Numbered from the stretch's first letter, positions 31,053 through 42,036 are shown. The stretch: 64,000 nt of DNA from Gari tellinella (GCA_922989275.2 OV277862.1:48943786-49007785), one strand, 5' to 3'. Notes: a model not told the origin generated them from the sequence alone. Numbers and translations: made by a program.

Positions 31053-31273
31053 TTACAGTAAAGAAGACGTTATTGTTTCCCGTTTTAAACGTAAACAAAA
31101 GCAAAACGCATTTTTATAAATTGTAGAAAATTACATTAAAAACCAGTCTTACGATTTATTTTAATCTGAATGACAACCAATTTGAAACCTGATCGGACGT
31201 CGAATTACTCATTGTCTGATCTGGTTCCAAACTGCAAAGCCGACTTGATGCGAATTCGGCGGTAAGAGGGTTA
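31053..31273. mobile_element. Chimeric MITE: G-type left, A-type right
   Basis: Left ATTACAGTAAAGAAGACG, TTATTGTTTCCCGTTTTAAAC is the G arm. The centre is core 1 (TTGAAACCTGATCGGACG / TGTCTGATCTGGTTCCAAAC). The right GCCGACTTGATGCGAATTCG and GGCGGTAAGAGGGTTA is the A short arm. Confidence 0.5.
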
Positions 31274-31369
31274 CACTTATTGCCTAAGTTTTCTTTATCT
31301 AATATCTATACCCCCGGTAAGTTTTTCTGGCAGATACAAAAGAGTGTCTACCATTTTGATACACAGAAC

Positions 31370-31563
31370 CCTAGCGACCAGTATACTAGTCCTATACAAA
31401 TAGTGTATCTGTAAAAAGTATATTTGTTCTATGTAAAAAGGTAGACCAAGACCTAGATGTTTGTCATTTTTGCAAAATATTTCAGAAAACAGCTCTCAAA
31501 AGTAATCAATGGATTAGACTTAATAGGAAATTGGAGTGTTGCATTAAGACTTTCAGGGGTCAA
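31370..31563. mobile_element. Family H MITE, degenerate
   Basis: CCCTAGCGACCAGTATACTA, GTCCTATACAAATAGTGTAT, GTAGACCAAGACCTAGATG, TTTTGCAAAATATTTCAG and ATTAAGACTTTCAGGGGTCA follow H order, with the core mostly lost. Confidence 0.45.
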
Positions 31564-31654
31564 TGTCATTGTATTAAAATATTTTATTGATCTAAATCAT
31601 AAATACATTGTAAATATATAATATATTATATACATTCTATAAACATGTACAAAC

Positions 31655-31813
31655 GGAATATTACTATACTTTGCATATCTTATGCACCGGATCACTCGAG
31701 TTGTGTGTGTAAAGGCTATATCCAACGAGACCGAAGGTCGAGTTGGATATAGCCTTTACACACACAACGAGAGTGATCCGGTACATAAGATATGCAAAGT
31801 ATAGTAATGTTCC
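31655..31813. repeat. Long near-perfect hairpin
   Basis: Arms of about 70 bp: GGAATATTACTATACTTTGC...CTATATCCAAC and GTTGGATATAGCC...AGTAATGTTCC, with only a few mismatches and a loop of about 15 bp (GAGACCGAAGGTCGA). Not matched elsewhere in the window. Confidence 0.8.
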
Positions 31814-31930
31814 TTTTATTATATACCTCTTATAATAAAAATAAAACGAAAAACGATAGAAATGTTTCGAGCGTTACTATAAATAAACGGGATTTCCCAT
31901 ACGTCACACTTCGGGGAATGGCGCGTGAAA

Positions 31931-32128
31931 GTAAATACTCGCTATTACGACCACTAAAACGAATGCTAATTGATTAAATAATAGAGAGGTGACAGCTTAA
32001 AGCAAGGTGACAGTGAAACAGAAAGCTCCTAAAGGAGCTTTCTGTTTCACTGTCATTGCTTTAAGCGGTCACCTACCGTAAACACCCTAATACTTAACAT
32101 AATTTAGTGATAGAGAGGTTTTACTGTA
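31931..32128. mobile_element. Family D MITE, left tip worn
   Basis: AAGTAAATACTCGCTATTAC and GATAGAGAGGTTTTACTGTA; palindrome GGTGACAGTGAAACAGAAAG with GCTCCTAAAGGAGC centre. Confidence 0.75.
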
Positions 32129-32479
32129 GTTCCGAACTTCCGACTACACAGTAAACGTTCTTTTCCCATTACACAAGGTACATGGGTAATACGGAATTTT
32201 CAATCCGTCAAGGTGTATTTGTTCGATAAAATACAGAAATATTTCGGGCAGAACATTGGTAGGTATATAATAAAAATGGGTAGCATGATGCTTTAGATAC
32301 CCTGTCCCCAAAACTGATTAGATATCATAGTAGGTGGAACTGTATTGTAGTATGAATGTAGCGAATAAAATAGATAATAAAACCTAGAGTAAAGTTCATA
32401 TCAACAAAAAATGCATTTTGCTTGTTCCGAGACAACCAACGATTCGTGAGAGAGTTGTCCATCACGGTCATGTGACTGC
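32129..32479. other. No gene or element recognised
   Basis: Unassigned AT-rich sequence. Confidence 0.4.
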
Positions 32480-32729
32480 TACAGTGGAGAATATGTTATT
32501 CTTTCCCGTTTAAACGCAAACGTACGCAAACGCAAAGCGCTAAAACGTAGAAAAGAACAACTTTTGGACAATTCTGATAATTCATGTTTATCTTGGTGGC
32601 AAACAGTTTGAAGTCTGATCAGACGCCGGGTTACCCGGCGTCTGATCTGGCTCCAAACTGTTTGCAGTGGAAATAAACGTTTTAGCGTAAACGCGTTTAT
32701 TGGGAAAGAATAACACATTCTCCACTGTA
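32480..32729. mobile_element. Family G MITE, full length
   Basis: TA flanks; CAGTGGAGAATATGTTATTC to CATTCTCCACTG; core 1 with GCCGGGTTACCCGGC centre. Very close to the copies at 13927 and 51911. Confidence 0.85.
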
Positions 32730-32758
32730 TCAGGGTCTACTTTCCACCTCTTTCAATG

Positions 32759-32856
32759 TTAACCCCTTTATTGCCATGACGTCATCAATTTTAAACAATT
32801 GTCGTCTGCTTTTATTTTTCAAATTTTAAATTAAGGTATTTTGACTTAAGAAATAC
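32759..32856. mobile_element. Family A MITE, long arm only
   Basis: TTAACCCCTTTATTGCCATG, ACGTCATCAATTTTAAACAA, TTGTCGTCTGC, TATTTTGACTTAAGAAATAC; core and right arm absent. Confidence 0.7.
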
Positions 32857-33960
32857 ATGTTTTATTAAAATAGGCAGCAAACATATGTAAGCTGCATGTC
32901 ATAATTACTACATTACAGAACATTATCTGCATTTACATTATCTGCATTTAAACAAGATATTTGTTGTTGTTTTATCTTTGGAACCGGAGAGAACAATCTT
33001 TCTTGAAACATTGAACAGTACTGAAAAGAAACGGTACCGGAATTGGCCTAAATTCTATACATGTATTATAAATGATTTCATGAAACAAGAGAACATTTGT
33101 TTAAGAATAATTAAACATTCATAAGTAAGATTGCTTTAACCTAAGCGTCAATCAGTTTCTATTCATATCAGAAGCAGACCAGATGCTGAAAAACTATGGC
33201 AGTGTTATTCAGCATCTAGTCTGGATACAAGTTCTTGTTTATGTTGTATTTCAGCCGTTTTGATCTGGATTCAAACACATATTTTTACCGCTTGAAATGA
33301 TATTTATTACATTAATGATATTATCAATTGATATATTTGATTTTTGAAATATCAGATTAAGGTTTACACTGTTTGTTAAGCATGTTAATACAGGACTGAG
33401 TTTATGCATTATATATTAATATAGGTTATGGAAATGAATGACCTAAAACTACCCACCAAATGGATCGAAACGGCCTACCTCTAAAAGTAGGCCGAAACGA
33501 CCTATGTCGAAACACCATAAGCCGAAACGAACAGGGGCCGAAACGACCCTTTGTTCAATCTCCTTCACATAGAAAGTGAAAGTAGGTTATTCTAGTTTTG
33601 TGATCATCATATTATTTACTTTACAGTGTTATGTTTATTCACCTGAAGTTATTATTTCAAATCGTTCCACTGTTTCTTCTAATACAGTTTTCAAAATTAC
33701 TCGAGTTTACGTTTTTAAGCGATATTACTGAGTGTTGCTTTCTTGAGCGGATGGTTTTGGAAACGACGACGGCTATGACGGATTCAAATCACCTGATCCA
33801 AGCCAAGTAGATTTGCCACTGAAAACAAGGTGCTCGTTGGCGATACTTAAACCTTTTACTATATAAAGGGAAGTAATCTAGCTTGACAAAAATGGCTTTT
33901 TAAACATAAGGATGGGACATTTATATCCCTCAAAACTGAATCAGTTACACATAACTTGGT
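32857..33960. other. Unassigned; short GCCGAAACGA repeats
   Basis: No gene. At 33466-33551 the decamer GGCCGAAACGACC recurs about five times with changes, possibly a simple-repeat terminus of an element. ATGCTGAAAAACT...AGCATCTAGTCTGGAT at 33180-33230 is a weak hairpin. Confidence 0.4.
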
Positions 33961-33966
33961 TAAGTC

Positions 33967-34031
33967 ATGCATTAACTTTGAAATACGGGTATGTTCGACT
34001 TACGCGAGTTCGTTATATCGGAGTTCGACTA
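33967..34031. mobile_element. Family E fragment (right arm)
   Basis: TTAACTTTGAAATACGGGTA, TGTTCGACTTACGCGAG and TATCGGAGTTCGACTAC match the right arm of family E. Confidence 0.6.
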
Positions 34032-34059
34032 CAATAATTTATTCAATACAAGTATACAA

Positions 34060-34115
34060 TGACAGTGGAGAAAACTACTTCTTTCATTCCCGTTAACACG
34101 AAAATAATTAAAAGC
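34060..34115. mobile_element. Family G fragment (left arm)
   Basis: GACAGTGGAGAAAACTACTT, CTTTCATTCCCGTTAACACG; the rest is missing. Confidence 0.45.
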
Positions 34116-34952
34116 AATGTTTTCAAATAACATGTTTACAGTGAAACTGGTGTTTTGTATAACAGCAAGGATGATTAGAATAGAGATGGATAAGTAAACA
34201 ACTGACGGCCATAACCAGTTTTGGAGGCAGGACGAAAGCTTTCAGATACGTTGAAAGCACATATAAACACATCAAATGGCGCAATGTGCTTGAAGAAAAT
34301 TCCATAAAACAACAGATGAAATGGGAACAAATCGTAGGCTGGCCAAGACTTTAAACCATTTGATCGAGGTGGTATTTTTGTTTTGACGGCTTAGCCGGAA
34401 ACACAAATAGATGAGATTCCAAACATTTTAGTGAAACCTTACAACAGAAAGAAGGGCGCACTTTAGATGAAAAAGAACGAGGCATAAATGACTTGTTGAG
34501 AGAGCCAACGAGATAAGCCTAAACCAAACCTAATTTAGATAAGTCATATTTGTTGGATTTTAGGTAATTTTTAGTAAGACAACATTTCGCAATAACTATC
34601 TAAGGTTACCGTTTAAAACTTGGAACACTTGTTCTGTATGCCGTGCAATCTTATTGACATCTGCACAAAATGTTTGTTTTCTTCTCCTTGATACTTCTCT
34701 CCATCAGGATTGATGATTATTATATTTTCAAAATATTTGGTTCATATTGACAAAATACTAGCCTTATAAAAGCAATACGGTACACAGTCTCCGTGGGATC
34801 GTCCCAAAAAAGCACTTACACCACTGTAGACTACATTCATTCCAGAGCATGCCCTGATGCCTAATGGCCATTTAAACGACGCCTGGTTCCAGCTATACTC
34901 GTATATTTGGTATCAAACACACACAAATATAAATAATAACTTCACACACAGT
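34116..34952. other. No gene or element recognised
   Basis: No supported frame or repeat. Confidence 0.4.
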
Positions 34953-35279
34953 TACACGGCGTTTCCTCCCTACAGTGGTCCTCCTAACAATGATTCCCTC
35001 CTAACTACGACCCATGTCGTTCTTCCTCCATACAAGACAATTATATCCACCTATTCATGGCTGCAATGTCGTCTACTTAAAATTGTCTGCTGATTCTCTC
35101 AAAGTTACATAATGGACATTTTGACAGAAAAAAACTTAATGACGAGTGATAAACAGCTTGAATCTAGATTCAAGCTGTTTGCAATTGTAAGACAATTTCC
35201 CTCCCTATAGCGACTCTCTCCGAACAACGCCAACAATTTTGTCTCCTATTAGGTGTCGTTGTAGAGAGGGAGCGCTGTA
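34953..35279. mobile_element. Family I MITE
   Basis: TTCCTCCCTACAGTGG, CTCCTAACTACGACCCATG, a reduced palindrome AAACAGCTTGAATC / GATTCAAGCTGTTT at about 35152-35180, and the clean end GTAGAGAGGGAGCGCTGTA. It is followed by a poly-A-like run (35282-35322). Confidence 0.6.
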
Positions 35280-35645
35280 GATTTAAAAAACAAAAAAAAC
35301 AAAAAAAACCAAAAAAAAACCATGAAATAAACATTGAAAAGCCGCCAAAGCCTCAGCGCCAGCAGGGTTTGCTTTCATAAATAAGTTGACTCACCCATTG
35401 ACCCCTCCACCCCGAGTACAATGGTTATATGTATACAGTTTGGATCCTATCTAAACTCCGTGTAACTAATACATTTGATTGATACATATTTATTCAGGCT
35501 AAACCACACAGCATGTAAACATAAACATACTCAATGATTTGCCTTGTGATAACAACTCAACTCCTGAGAGCGTTTCGAAGCGTCTTATCTGGATCCAAAC
35601 TATTTGCAAAAGTTATTATTTTGAAGAGTTTAGTACTGAACGGGG

Positions 35646-36145
35646 TCAACCCATTACCCAATGTATACGCCTTTTTACACCATCAATTTATTCCTCCATC
35701 AAAGAAAATGGTTCCAACTTATACAGTCATGGACATGTGTCGTAAGAAATATTTCCTAAATTTTAGCAGATGATGGTTTAACCCTTTCCCCAATAGAAGC
35801 GCCTTTTAGCGAATATGATTTATTCCTCCGCTGAAGAAAATAGTTCCAATTTAATCAGTAATCAATATGTATTATAGGGAATATTTTCTATAGTATAGTA
35901 CATCATAGCTTAAAGCAGGCTGAAAGTAAAGCAGAATGCGCCCTATGGCGCATTCTCCTTTACTTTCAACCTGCTTTAAGTAGTTACCTATCTGAAGTAC
36001 TACAAGTAGGCTATCCGGTAAAGGGTTAAAGTAGACTGTAAGTAAAGTAGAATGCGCCTTAATGCTCATTCTGCTTTACTTTCTGCCTGTTTTAAGTGGT
36101 CATCTGTCTTCAAAACTAGAAACATGCTAAGGGCTAAAGGATTAA
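35646..36145. mobile_element. Family B MITE with a second B inserted in its core
   Basis: The outer left arm (ACCCATTACCCAATG, TTTATTCCTCCATCAAAG) stops at the TTAA of its own core. After the inner copy it resumes with AGTAGACTGTAAGTAAAG, CAGAATGCGCC-type hairpin, and CTAAAGGATTAA. Confidence 0.75.
35778..36029. mobile_element. Family B MITE nested in family B
   Basis: TTAACCCTTTCCCCAATAG to CGGTAAAGGGTTAA, 252 bp; core 2 with GCGCCCTATGGCGC. It is the reverse of the outer copy in arm order. Confidence 0.8.
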
Positions 36146-36443
36146 ATCAAATTGGGATAAGTATATGGCTTTCTTCTAGATGTTAGTAGATCTTTTTGTA
36201 TACTTTTTGCAAAATATTCTAAAAACAATAAACTCACCCAGTACTTTCAAGAAGATACTGCACCCAAAGTATCAAACAAACTAATCTATATAACTCTAAA
36301 TATCTTTTATTTATAAGGCAACACTTCTTTGTTGGCATGAACATATGATTGGTTACTCATTTAACTCACTTTATTTGTTCCGTAACATGGTCGGTCGTAG
36401 GGGTATCCTAGCAGACTTCATGGCAATCTATCATCATTTAGTC

Positions 36444-36949
36444 CAGGGCCCGAGGTTATAAAACTTTAAACGAACTCTGTGTGCTCAAAATTCAATTTTG
36501 ATTACAGGCTTTAAGTTTGACATAACAAGCTTTAACCCATTCGCCAATAAATACACTTTTTTACGCCTTTAAATTATTCATCCAACGAAGAAAATAGTTC
36601 CTTTTTATACAGTTACGAGTATGTGCAATAAGAAATAGTTTCTATATCATATCAGATAATAGCTTACAGCAGGCTGAAAGAAAAGCAAAATGCGCATTAA
36701 GGTGCATTATGCTTTACTTTCAACCTGCTTTAAGTGGTCAACTATTTTCAAAACTAGGAACAGGCAATGGGGTAATGGGTTAACTTATTTCAGTAAACTA
36801 ATTTGGATATTGTTTTTTATGTAGAATTATGTATACAAATACTCGTTATATACAGTATAAATAAAATGTTTGCCAAAGAATTATGAGCTGAGAAATAGTC
36901 TGAGGTTTGAGCACATGGTTCATTTAAAGTTTTATAACCTCGGGACCTG
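36444..36949. mobile_element. Family N inverted-repeat element carrying a B MITE
   Basis: Ends CAGGGCCCGAGGTTATAAAA and TTTTATAACCTCGGGACCTG; arms about 45 bp, with AACTCTGTGTGCTCAAA against TTTGAGCACATGGTT. About 500 bp with a 252-bp B element inside. No coding. Superfamily not assigned. Confidence 0.7.
36532..36783. mobile_element. Family B TTAA MITE nested in N
   Basis: TTAACCCATTCGCCAATAAA to GGGTAATGGGTTAA; core 2 with worn centre TGCGCATTAAGGTGCA. Confidence 0.8.
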
Positions 36950-37059
36950 TCTTCAACTGCTCTCTGATATCCTGTCCGTTCTGTGACGTTACCTTTACAT
37001 CTCTTACATGTGTTTAGTTCTCCAAGCCTTCTTGTTCCATTTACCGTCCTGTCGAGTAT

Positions 37060-37261
37060 TAGGGCTGTGATTTCTCCAGATTTTTCCGAAATATTTCGAT
37101 TTTTATCCTAGCAGACGATCGCTTAAAGCAGGATGAAAATAAAGTAGAATGTGCCTTAAGGCTCGTTCTGCTTTACTTTCAACCTGTTTTAAGTAATCAT
37201 GCTTGAAAATTAGAAATTTTGAAAATCTTAGGATTCTGAAGATCGACTTATGGCAGCCCTG
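37060..37261. mobile_element. Family C MITE with near-perfect 6-bp duplication
   Basis: TAGGGCTGTGATTTCTCCAG to TTATGGCAGCCCTG. GAGTAT at 37054-37059 and TAGTAT after the right end. Core 2 with a few mismatches. Confidence 0.75.
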
Positions 37262-37350
37262 TAGTATTTTCTTGGTGTGGCCTGATAAGCGGGAGATATG
37301 TTTGTAGAAAAAGGAAAGAAGGTTGAGGTGGTATCGACATGAATGGACCT

Positions 37351-37571
37351 GGGCCCCGTGTCATAAAACTTCGTACGACAAATGCTGTCGTAAATCAGAT
37401 TATAAAACTCTCAATAAGTATTTATTTCTCCATGTAATCCTGTCTTTTGACAACTTTTTGGAATCGTCTTGAAAAGACGATTCCAAAAAGGTGTCACAAA
37501 ACAGGATTCGATATATTTTAAAGTTATGACTTACGACAACATTTGTCGTAAGAAATTTATGAAACATGCCC
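37351..37571. mobile_element. Family F Harbinger-like MITE
   Basis: GGGCCCCGTGTCATAAAAC at left and GAAATTTATGAAACATGCCC at right. Centre TTTGGAATCGTCTTGAAAAG and complement form a long hairpin. Confidence 0.75.
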
Positions 37572-37590
37572 ATGATTTGTTACTACTTAA

Positions 37591-38526
37591 GGGTGTATCA
37601 ATGTCATAAGCCAATTTTTCAAAGTATCAAACTTTTTTTCTAACATTGTTTTTTGGAAGAGCTGTTTATGATGAATGAAAAAATGAAGAAAAAAAATATG
37701 GTGGTGTCCTTTTTTTTTAGCTACAGCGATTTGAAAAAGGTACGTCAAATTTGGACGGTTTTTTTTCAAATTTTACCCTTTCAGAGTACAAGCTTCAGTA
37801 AAATTTATTTCAAAACAAAACAAACATGATAATTTGGGTTTTCATTATTTATTTCATGTCTATGGTGGTATTTTCACATATAGAAACCAAATTTAGACAA
37901 AGCAGGCACCAGGTTTGAACAATATGGATCCTTGAATATCAAAAATATGCTTTGTATAGGGCATGATTTTATTTAGATTTTTTATTTTATGAAAAAAAAT
38001 AAAAAAGTTTGAAAATAAAATAGTTTTAGTATTAAACTTTTTTTTATATTCTACCAGATGAAAGCCCATGCTAAGGCAGTTCAAAATATGAAAAGAAATT
38101 GAAAGGTCAGTGTTGAAAAAATTGAGTTATTAAAGTAAAAAGAGTTATCTCCACAGAATTTACAAAAAAGTACCATATCGATGATATTTAGAGCTTTATA
38201 AATTTCACATTTGGTGCCTTTTTTTCTTAAATTAGTTTTTGTATGAAGAAATACTACCATAGATAGGAAATAAATAACACAAAACCAAATTATCATATTT
38301 GTTTTCATTTAAAATGGATTTTATTGAAGCGGGCTGTTTGAAAAGGACAAAATAAGAGGAAGTGGGTGGGGTAAATTTTACATGGCCGTAGAGCCAACTG
38401 TTGTTCACCAAAATGTACACTTTTTCTATTTTTTCATCCATCTTAAATAGCTCTTCAATACAAAACCATCATAGAGTGTTTTCATATACTTTGAAAATTT
38501 CCCAAAGTCATGACATTGATACACCC
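37591..38526. mobile_element. 936-bp non-coding TTAA element
   Basis: TTAA at 37587-37590 and 38527-38530. Ends GGGTGTATCAATGTCAT and ATGACATTGATACACCC are an exact 17-bp inverted pair; TTTTCAAAGTAT recurs subterminally on both sides. The T/A-rich interior has only short low-complexity frames. A piggyBac-like target, but no transposase. Confidence 0.8.
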
Positions 38527-38664
38527 TTAAAATCAACTTTCCTGGTAAATCACCTATTTTGCCCGAGGTGTAATTTTATAGTTCCACGTGAACTGTTAAA
38601 ACTAGATCAAGGTCGGCACGATTCTCTTATGTGGAAACTAATTACAACCTGCAGAAAATGCGCT

Positions 38665-38850
38665 CCATACTTTACTGTGCGACTATGCAAACAGTTTGGA
38701 TCCTGATCAGACGCCGCCTCCGATCAGGATCCAAACTATTTGATACTCGTGTCGATATTTCTTAAGTTTTACTACCTTAAATCTATCTTTGAAACAGTAT
38801 TTATGACAACAACATTGAAGCAAATGACAAAATAACGGTGTATGGGTAAA
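38665..38850. mobile_element. Family A MITE, degenerate ends
   Basis: CTATGCAAACAGTTTGGATC, core 1 shortened at its centre (GACGCCGCCTCCGATC), TTTGATACTCGTGTCG, TTGAAACAGTATT and AACAACATTGAAGCAAATG of the long arm. Confidence 0.65.
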
Positions 38851-38915
38851 TTTACTTTGATCAAACACCATTGTCACCACAGGCGCTGTATCAGAGCTTG
38901 GACTACACTGCTATA

Positions 38916-39124
38916 TACAGTAAAACCTCTCTATTACGACTAGTAAAACAGAGGATAATTGATTGTATAAAAGACAGGTGACAGCTTAAAGCAAGGTGAC
39001 AGTGAAACAGAAAGCTCCCAAAGGAGCTTTCTGTTTCACTGTCACCTTGCTTTAAGCTGTCACCTGCCATAAACATCCAATAATTAACAAAAATTAGTGG
39101 CTGTAATAGAGAGGTTTAACTGTA
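38916..39124. mobile_element. Family D MITE, well preserved
   Basis: TACAGTAAAACCTCTCTATT to AGAGAGGTTTAACTGTA; GACAGGTGACAGCTTAAAGC and exact complement; GCTCCCAAAGGAGC centre. Confidence 0.85.
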
Positions 39125-39169
39125 CCATGTTTACTACAGCTATATAAAATGCGTTAGATGTTTGAGGGT

Positions 39170-39242
39170 GACAAACAATGTAGATCAAGACCAGACGCCT
39201 TTTTAACGCAGGCGCTAGCCTTAATCTACGCTGTTTGCAATG
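39170..39242. mobile_element. H/M-type core hairpin fragment
   Basis: GACAAACAATGTAGATCAAG, ACCAGACGCC...GGCGCTAGCCTTAATCTACG and CTGTTTGCAATGC; flanks unassigned. Confidence 0.5.
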
Positions 39243-39265
39243 CAATAAGGAAGGTTTTCTCATAA

Positions 39266-39480
39266 CAAGTCAAGTCAAATCAAAAGTCAAATCAAAAGTC
39301 AAAATTTCTTTATTGGCACAGACAACATAGTCCATCGCCTCTATATACAATCAGTCGGTAATACCAACCTCGAGAAGAGCATGACACATGACACATATAT
39401 ACATATATTTCATCCATAAGTCACGGATCATCAAAAATAATACTATTCAAATATCAAATATGTAGTAAAGCATTTCAACC
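39266..39480. repeat. AAAGTCAAATC short direct repeats with a retroposon-like edge
   Basis: GTCAAATCAAAA is repeated three times just before TTTCTTTATTGGCAC. Such a short-repeat to TTTATT boundary is typical of a reverse-oriented non-LTR 3' end; the body (to about 39480) has no recognisable frame. Confidence 0.35.
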
Positions 39481-39543
39481 TTACTTCAATTTGTACCTTG
39501 TACATTTATCCTTTAATCTGTTGTAGGTAAATCCCTAACAGCT

Positions 39544-39606
39544 GCAAACAGTTTGGATCCCGATGAGACGACCGAAAATTCGGTCTCCCCAGAGGATCCA
39601 ATCTAT
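39544..39606. mobile_element. Isolated core-1 hairpin
   Basis: CAAACAGTTTGGATCCCGATGA, GACGACCGAAAATTCGGTC and GAGGATCCAATC; the centre differs from other copies but stays self-paired. Confidence 0.5.
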
Positions 39607-39915
39607 ACATGTACATAGTACATAACAAGACCAGACTCAACTGAAACGCTATATAACCTCGGAGCCTGGTTTTGTTAAAGCTTTTTTGGTAGTCAGAACA
39701 TTTTGTGCATTTTCTGCAGTTTAGAGACTTTTCTGTATCAGCAGATATTTTGCGGGTTGTTTGTAAGAATATAGACGTCTTGTGATCAAATAGAAAAATT
39801 AATGAGACTGGGTGAAATAGAACTTTAAACTGCGTAACTGTATACACCGACAGTATGAATCAACCATACGCTCGTGATTTTGCAAAACATGAATAGCAAT
39901 GTTCAATGCACTGTA

Positions 39916-40275
39916 TATGTGTTCCCTCTCTACAACGGCCCTCCCAACAACGACACCCTCCTTACAACGACCCTTGCCTCGATTCCCTAAACGGGACAAT
40001 TATGTCTTATGTTTTTACTGCTGCATAAAATGGTCGTCTGATGTTTTTTCTTATAGTTACATATAAGTGGAGATTTTGATAGAATAAATATACTGACGAG
40101 TGACAAACAACTTGAATCCAGATCAGACGCCGCGTTACGCGGCGTCTGATCTGGATTCAAGCTGTTAGAAAATATAAGCCAAGTCTTAATTTTCCCTCTC
40201 TATAACAACTTCCTCCGAACAACGTGCACAATCTGTGTCTCCCATTGGGTGTCGTTGGAGAGAGGGAGAGCTGTA
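39916..40275. mobile_element. Family I MITE carrying a full core 1
   Basis: TATGTGTTCCCTCTCTAC to GAGAGAGGGAGAGCTGTA. At 40105-40168 it has AAACAACTTGAATCCAGATC, AGACGCCGCGTTACGCGGC and complement. This links the shortened hairpins of other family I copies to core 1. Confidence 0.75.
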
Positions 40276-40422
40276 TTACTAACATAATTAGTAATAAATA
40301 CCATGGGGATTTCAAAAGTGATACAATATTGTAGTAATAAAACAGGGCGTTTGATAGCTTTTGATATATTAACGCATCATATCCACAAGGTTATCGCCCT
40401 TGTTAAATCGTTTAATACAGCA

Positions 40423-40634
40423 TTTTACCCCTTTCACTGGCATGACGTCATCAATTTTAAAAGAATTGTCATCTGCTTTTATCTCTAAAATTCAAATTTT
40501 AGATATTTTGACTTCAGAAATATTGAATTGAGTGTCAGATAGTTAGGAGCATGATCATAACGCGGCATCTGATCAGGGTCTGAAATGTTTTCAAATAACT
40601 GTTGTAGCCATTTCGGGGTAAGGCAGTGAAATTA
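40423..40634. mobile_element. Family A MITE
   Basis: TTTACCCCTTTCACTGGCATG, ACGTCATCAATTTTAAAAG, TTGTCATCTGCTTTTAT, a core with half deleted (ATAACGCGGCATCTGATC) and GGGGTAAGGCAGTGAAATTA. Confidence 0.65.
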
Positions 40635-41036
40635 CCTCTAAAACTTGGAATGGATAATTTCAGTTTCAAATTATGTCTAGTCCATTTTTGACTATGTATG
40701 GTTGTTTTGTATAATGAATAAAAAAGGACAACAATGTAGACCCTGATCAGATGACGTTGACGTCAGTCTTTCTTGAGTAAAACCGCGTTGAACTCTAAAT
40801 TCTATATTAATGTATAAACTGCTCTTTTCTTTTCTTTTGTAATATTTCTCTAGGCCCTTAGAGGTCGAAATATTAGAAAAGAGCTGTTTATATATTAATT
40901 TAATTCCCTATCTGGAATATTGAAAAAAATCATTCTAAATTGTATATGAATGCAGACAGTGGAAAATAATTAAGCAGGCGATAATGTGACTGTGTTTCGG
41001 GGGGCTATGACGTCATAAGGGGCAGTGAAAGGGTTG
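40634..41036. mobile_element. Composite: H left arm, a hairpin insertion and an A right arm
   Basis: 40634-40756 has the H arm ending ATGTAGACCCTGATCAGATG. 40797-40906 is a separate inverted repeat (AACTGCTCTTTTC / GAAAAGAGCTGTTT; CTCTAGGCCCTTAGAG centre). 40945-41036 ends TGACGTCATAAGGGGCAGTG, AAAGGGTTGA like family A. Confidence 0.5.
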
Positions 41037-41074
41037 AGGACGTATTGTCGTGTTCGATCATTATTTAGAAACTG

Positions 41075-41220
41075 GGTCCATGCTTATAAAGCGTTTGAGC
41101 TGAATCTTAAGTCATTCTCAAGCATTCGATTGGTCAGATTTGAGCTAGGCTCAAATCTGACCAATCAAATGCTTGAGAACGAACTCAGACTTAACACAAA
41201 CGCTTTATGTGCGCTGGACC
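41075..41220. repeat. Long hairpin with GGTCC...GGACC ends
   Basis: Arms of about 70 bp: GGTCCATGCTTATAAAGCG...GGTCAGATTTGAGC and GCTCAAATCTGACC...GCGCTGGACC, almost no loop (TAG). Not matched elsewhere. Confidence 0.8.
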
Positions 41221-41244
41221 TGGATTTTTTTTGTCGGAATAGAA

Positions 41245-41766
41245 AAAATAAGGCGTAACTGTTGTTGATTTTTTAATATATAAATACAGTTAAAGGTATT
41301 TACACACATATGAAAATATGTACACATACATTGAATACAAGTTAAAATTGATTATTGTAATAGATTCTAGTCAAACTTTCATTGACACGTGTTTTGTTCC
41401 TAATTACTGTTCAAGTACCTATAAGAACACTATTTAAATAACCGTCTAACTACTCGGTAGTATTTATGTTTTTTTGGAATTACGCCAAATGAAATGTCTT
41501 TTGAAAAATAAGTCGTAGCTGTTGTTCTGTTTTAATATATAAATACAGTTAAAGATATTAACACACATATGAAAATATGTACATATATATACAAGTTAAC
41601 ATTGATTATTGTAGATCTTATAGATTCTAGTCAAACTTTCATTGTAATGTGTTTTGTTCCTAATAACTGTCCAAATATCTATAAGAACACTATGTAAATA
41701 ATCGTCTAACTACTCGGTAGTATTTATGTTTTTTGAAATTACGCCATATGAAATGTCTTTTGAAAA
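41245..41766. repeat. Tandem duplication of about 259 bp
   Basis: Two head-to-tail units, 41245-41503 and 41504-41766. Both hold AATATATAAATACAGTTAAA, CATATGAAAATATGTACA, AGATTCTAGTCAAACTTTC and ACTACTCGGTAGTATTTATG. Differences are scattered substitutions and small indels. Confidence 0.85.
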
Positions 41767-41819
41767 TGTTAATGTCAATGTTAAACCAAAAATTAGCTCA
41801 AATCTAGCTTTCAGCGTCA

Positions 41820-42036
41820 TACAGCGGAGAACATGTTATTCTTTCCCGTTTAAACGCAAACTAAACGCATATGCAAAGCAAAGAAAGGTACAAAATGATA
41901 CCTTTTATATAACTCTGACTTTTTATTTAATCTGGCGTCAACTAGCGTCTGATCAGGCTCCAAACTGTTTGGATTGGAAATATAATAGATTTAGCGTAAA
42001 CGCGTTTATTGGGAAATAATAACGTCTTCTCAAGTG
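41820..42036. mobile_element. Family G MITE, core half deleted
   Basis: TACAGCGGAGAACATGTTAT, CCCGTTTAAACGCAAACTAA, then GCGTCTGATCAGGCTCC (one side of core 1 only), GCGTAAACGCGTTTATTGGG and a worn right tip. Confidence 0.7.
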
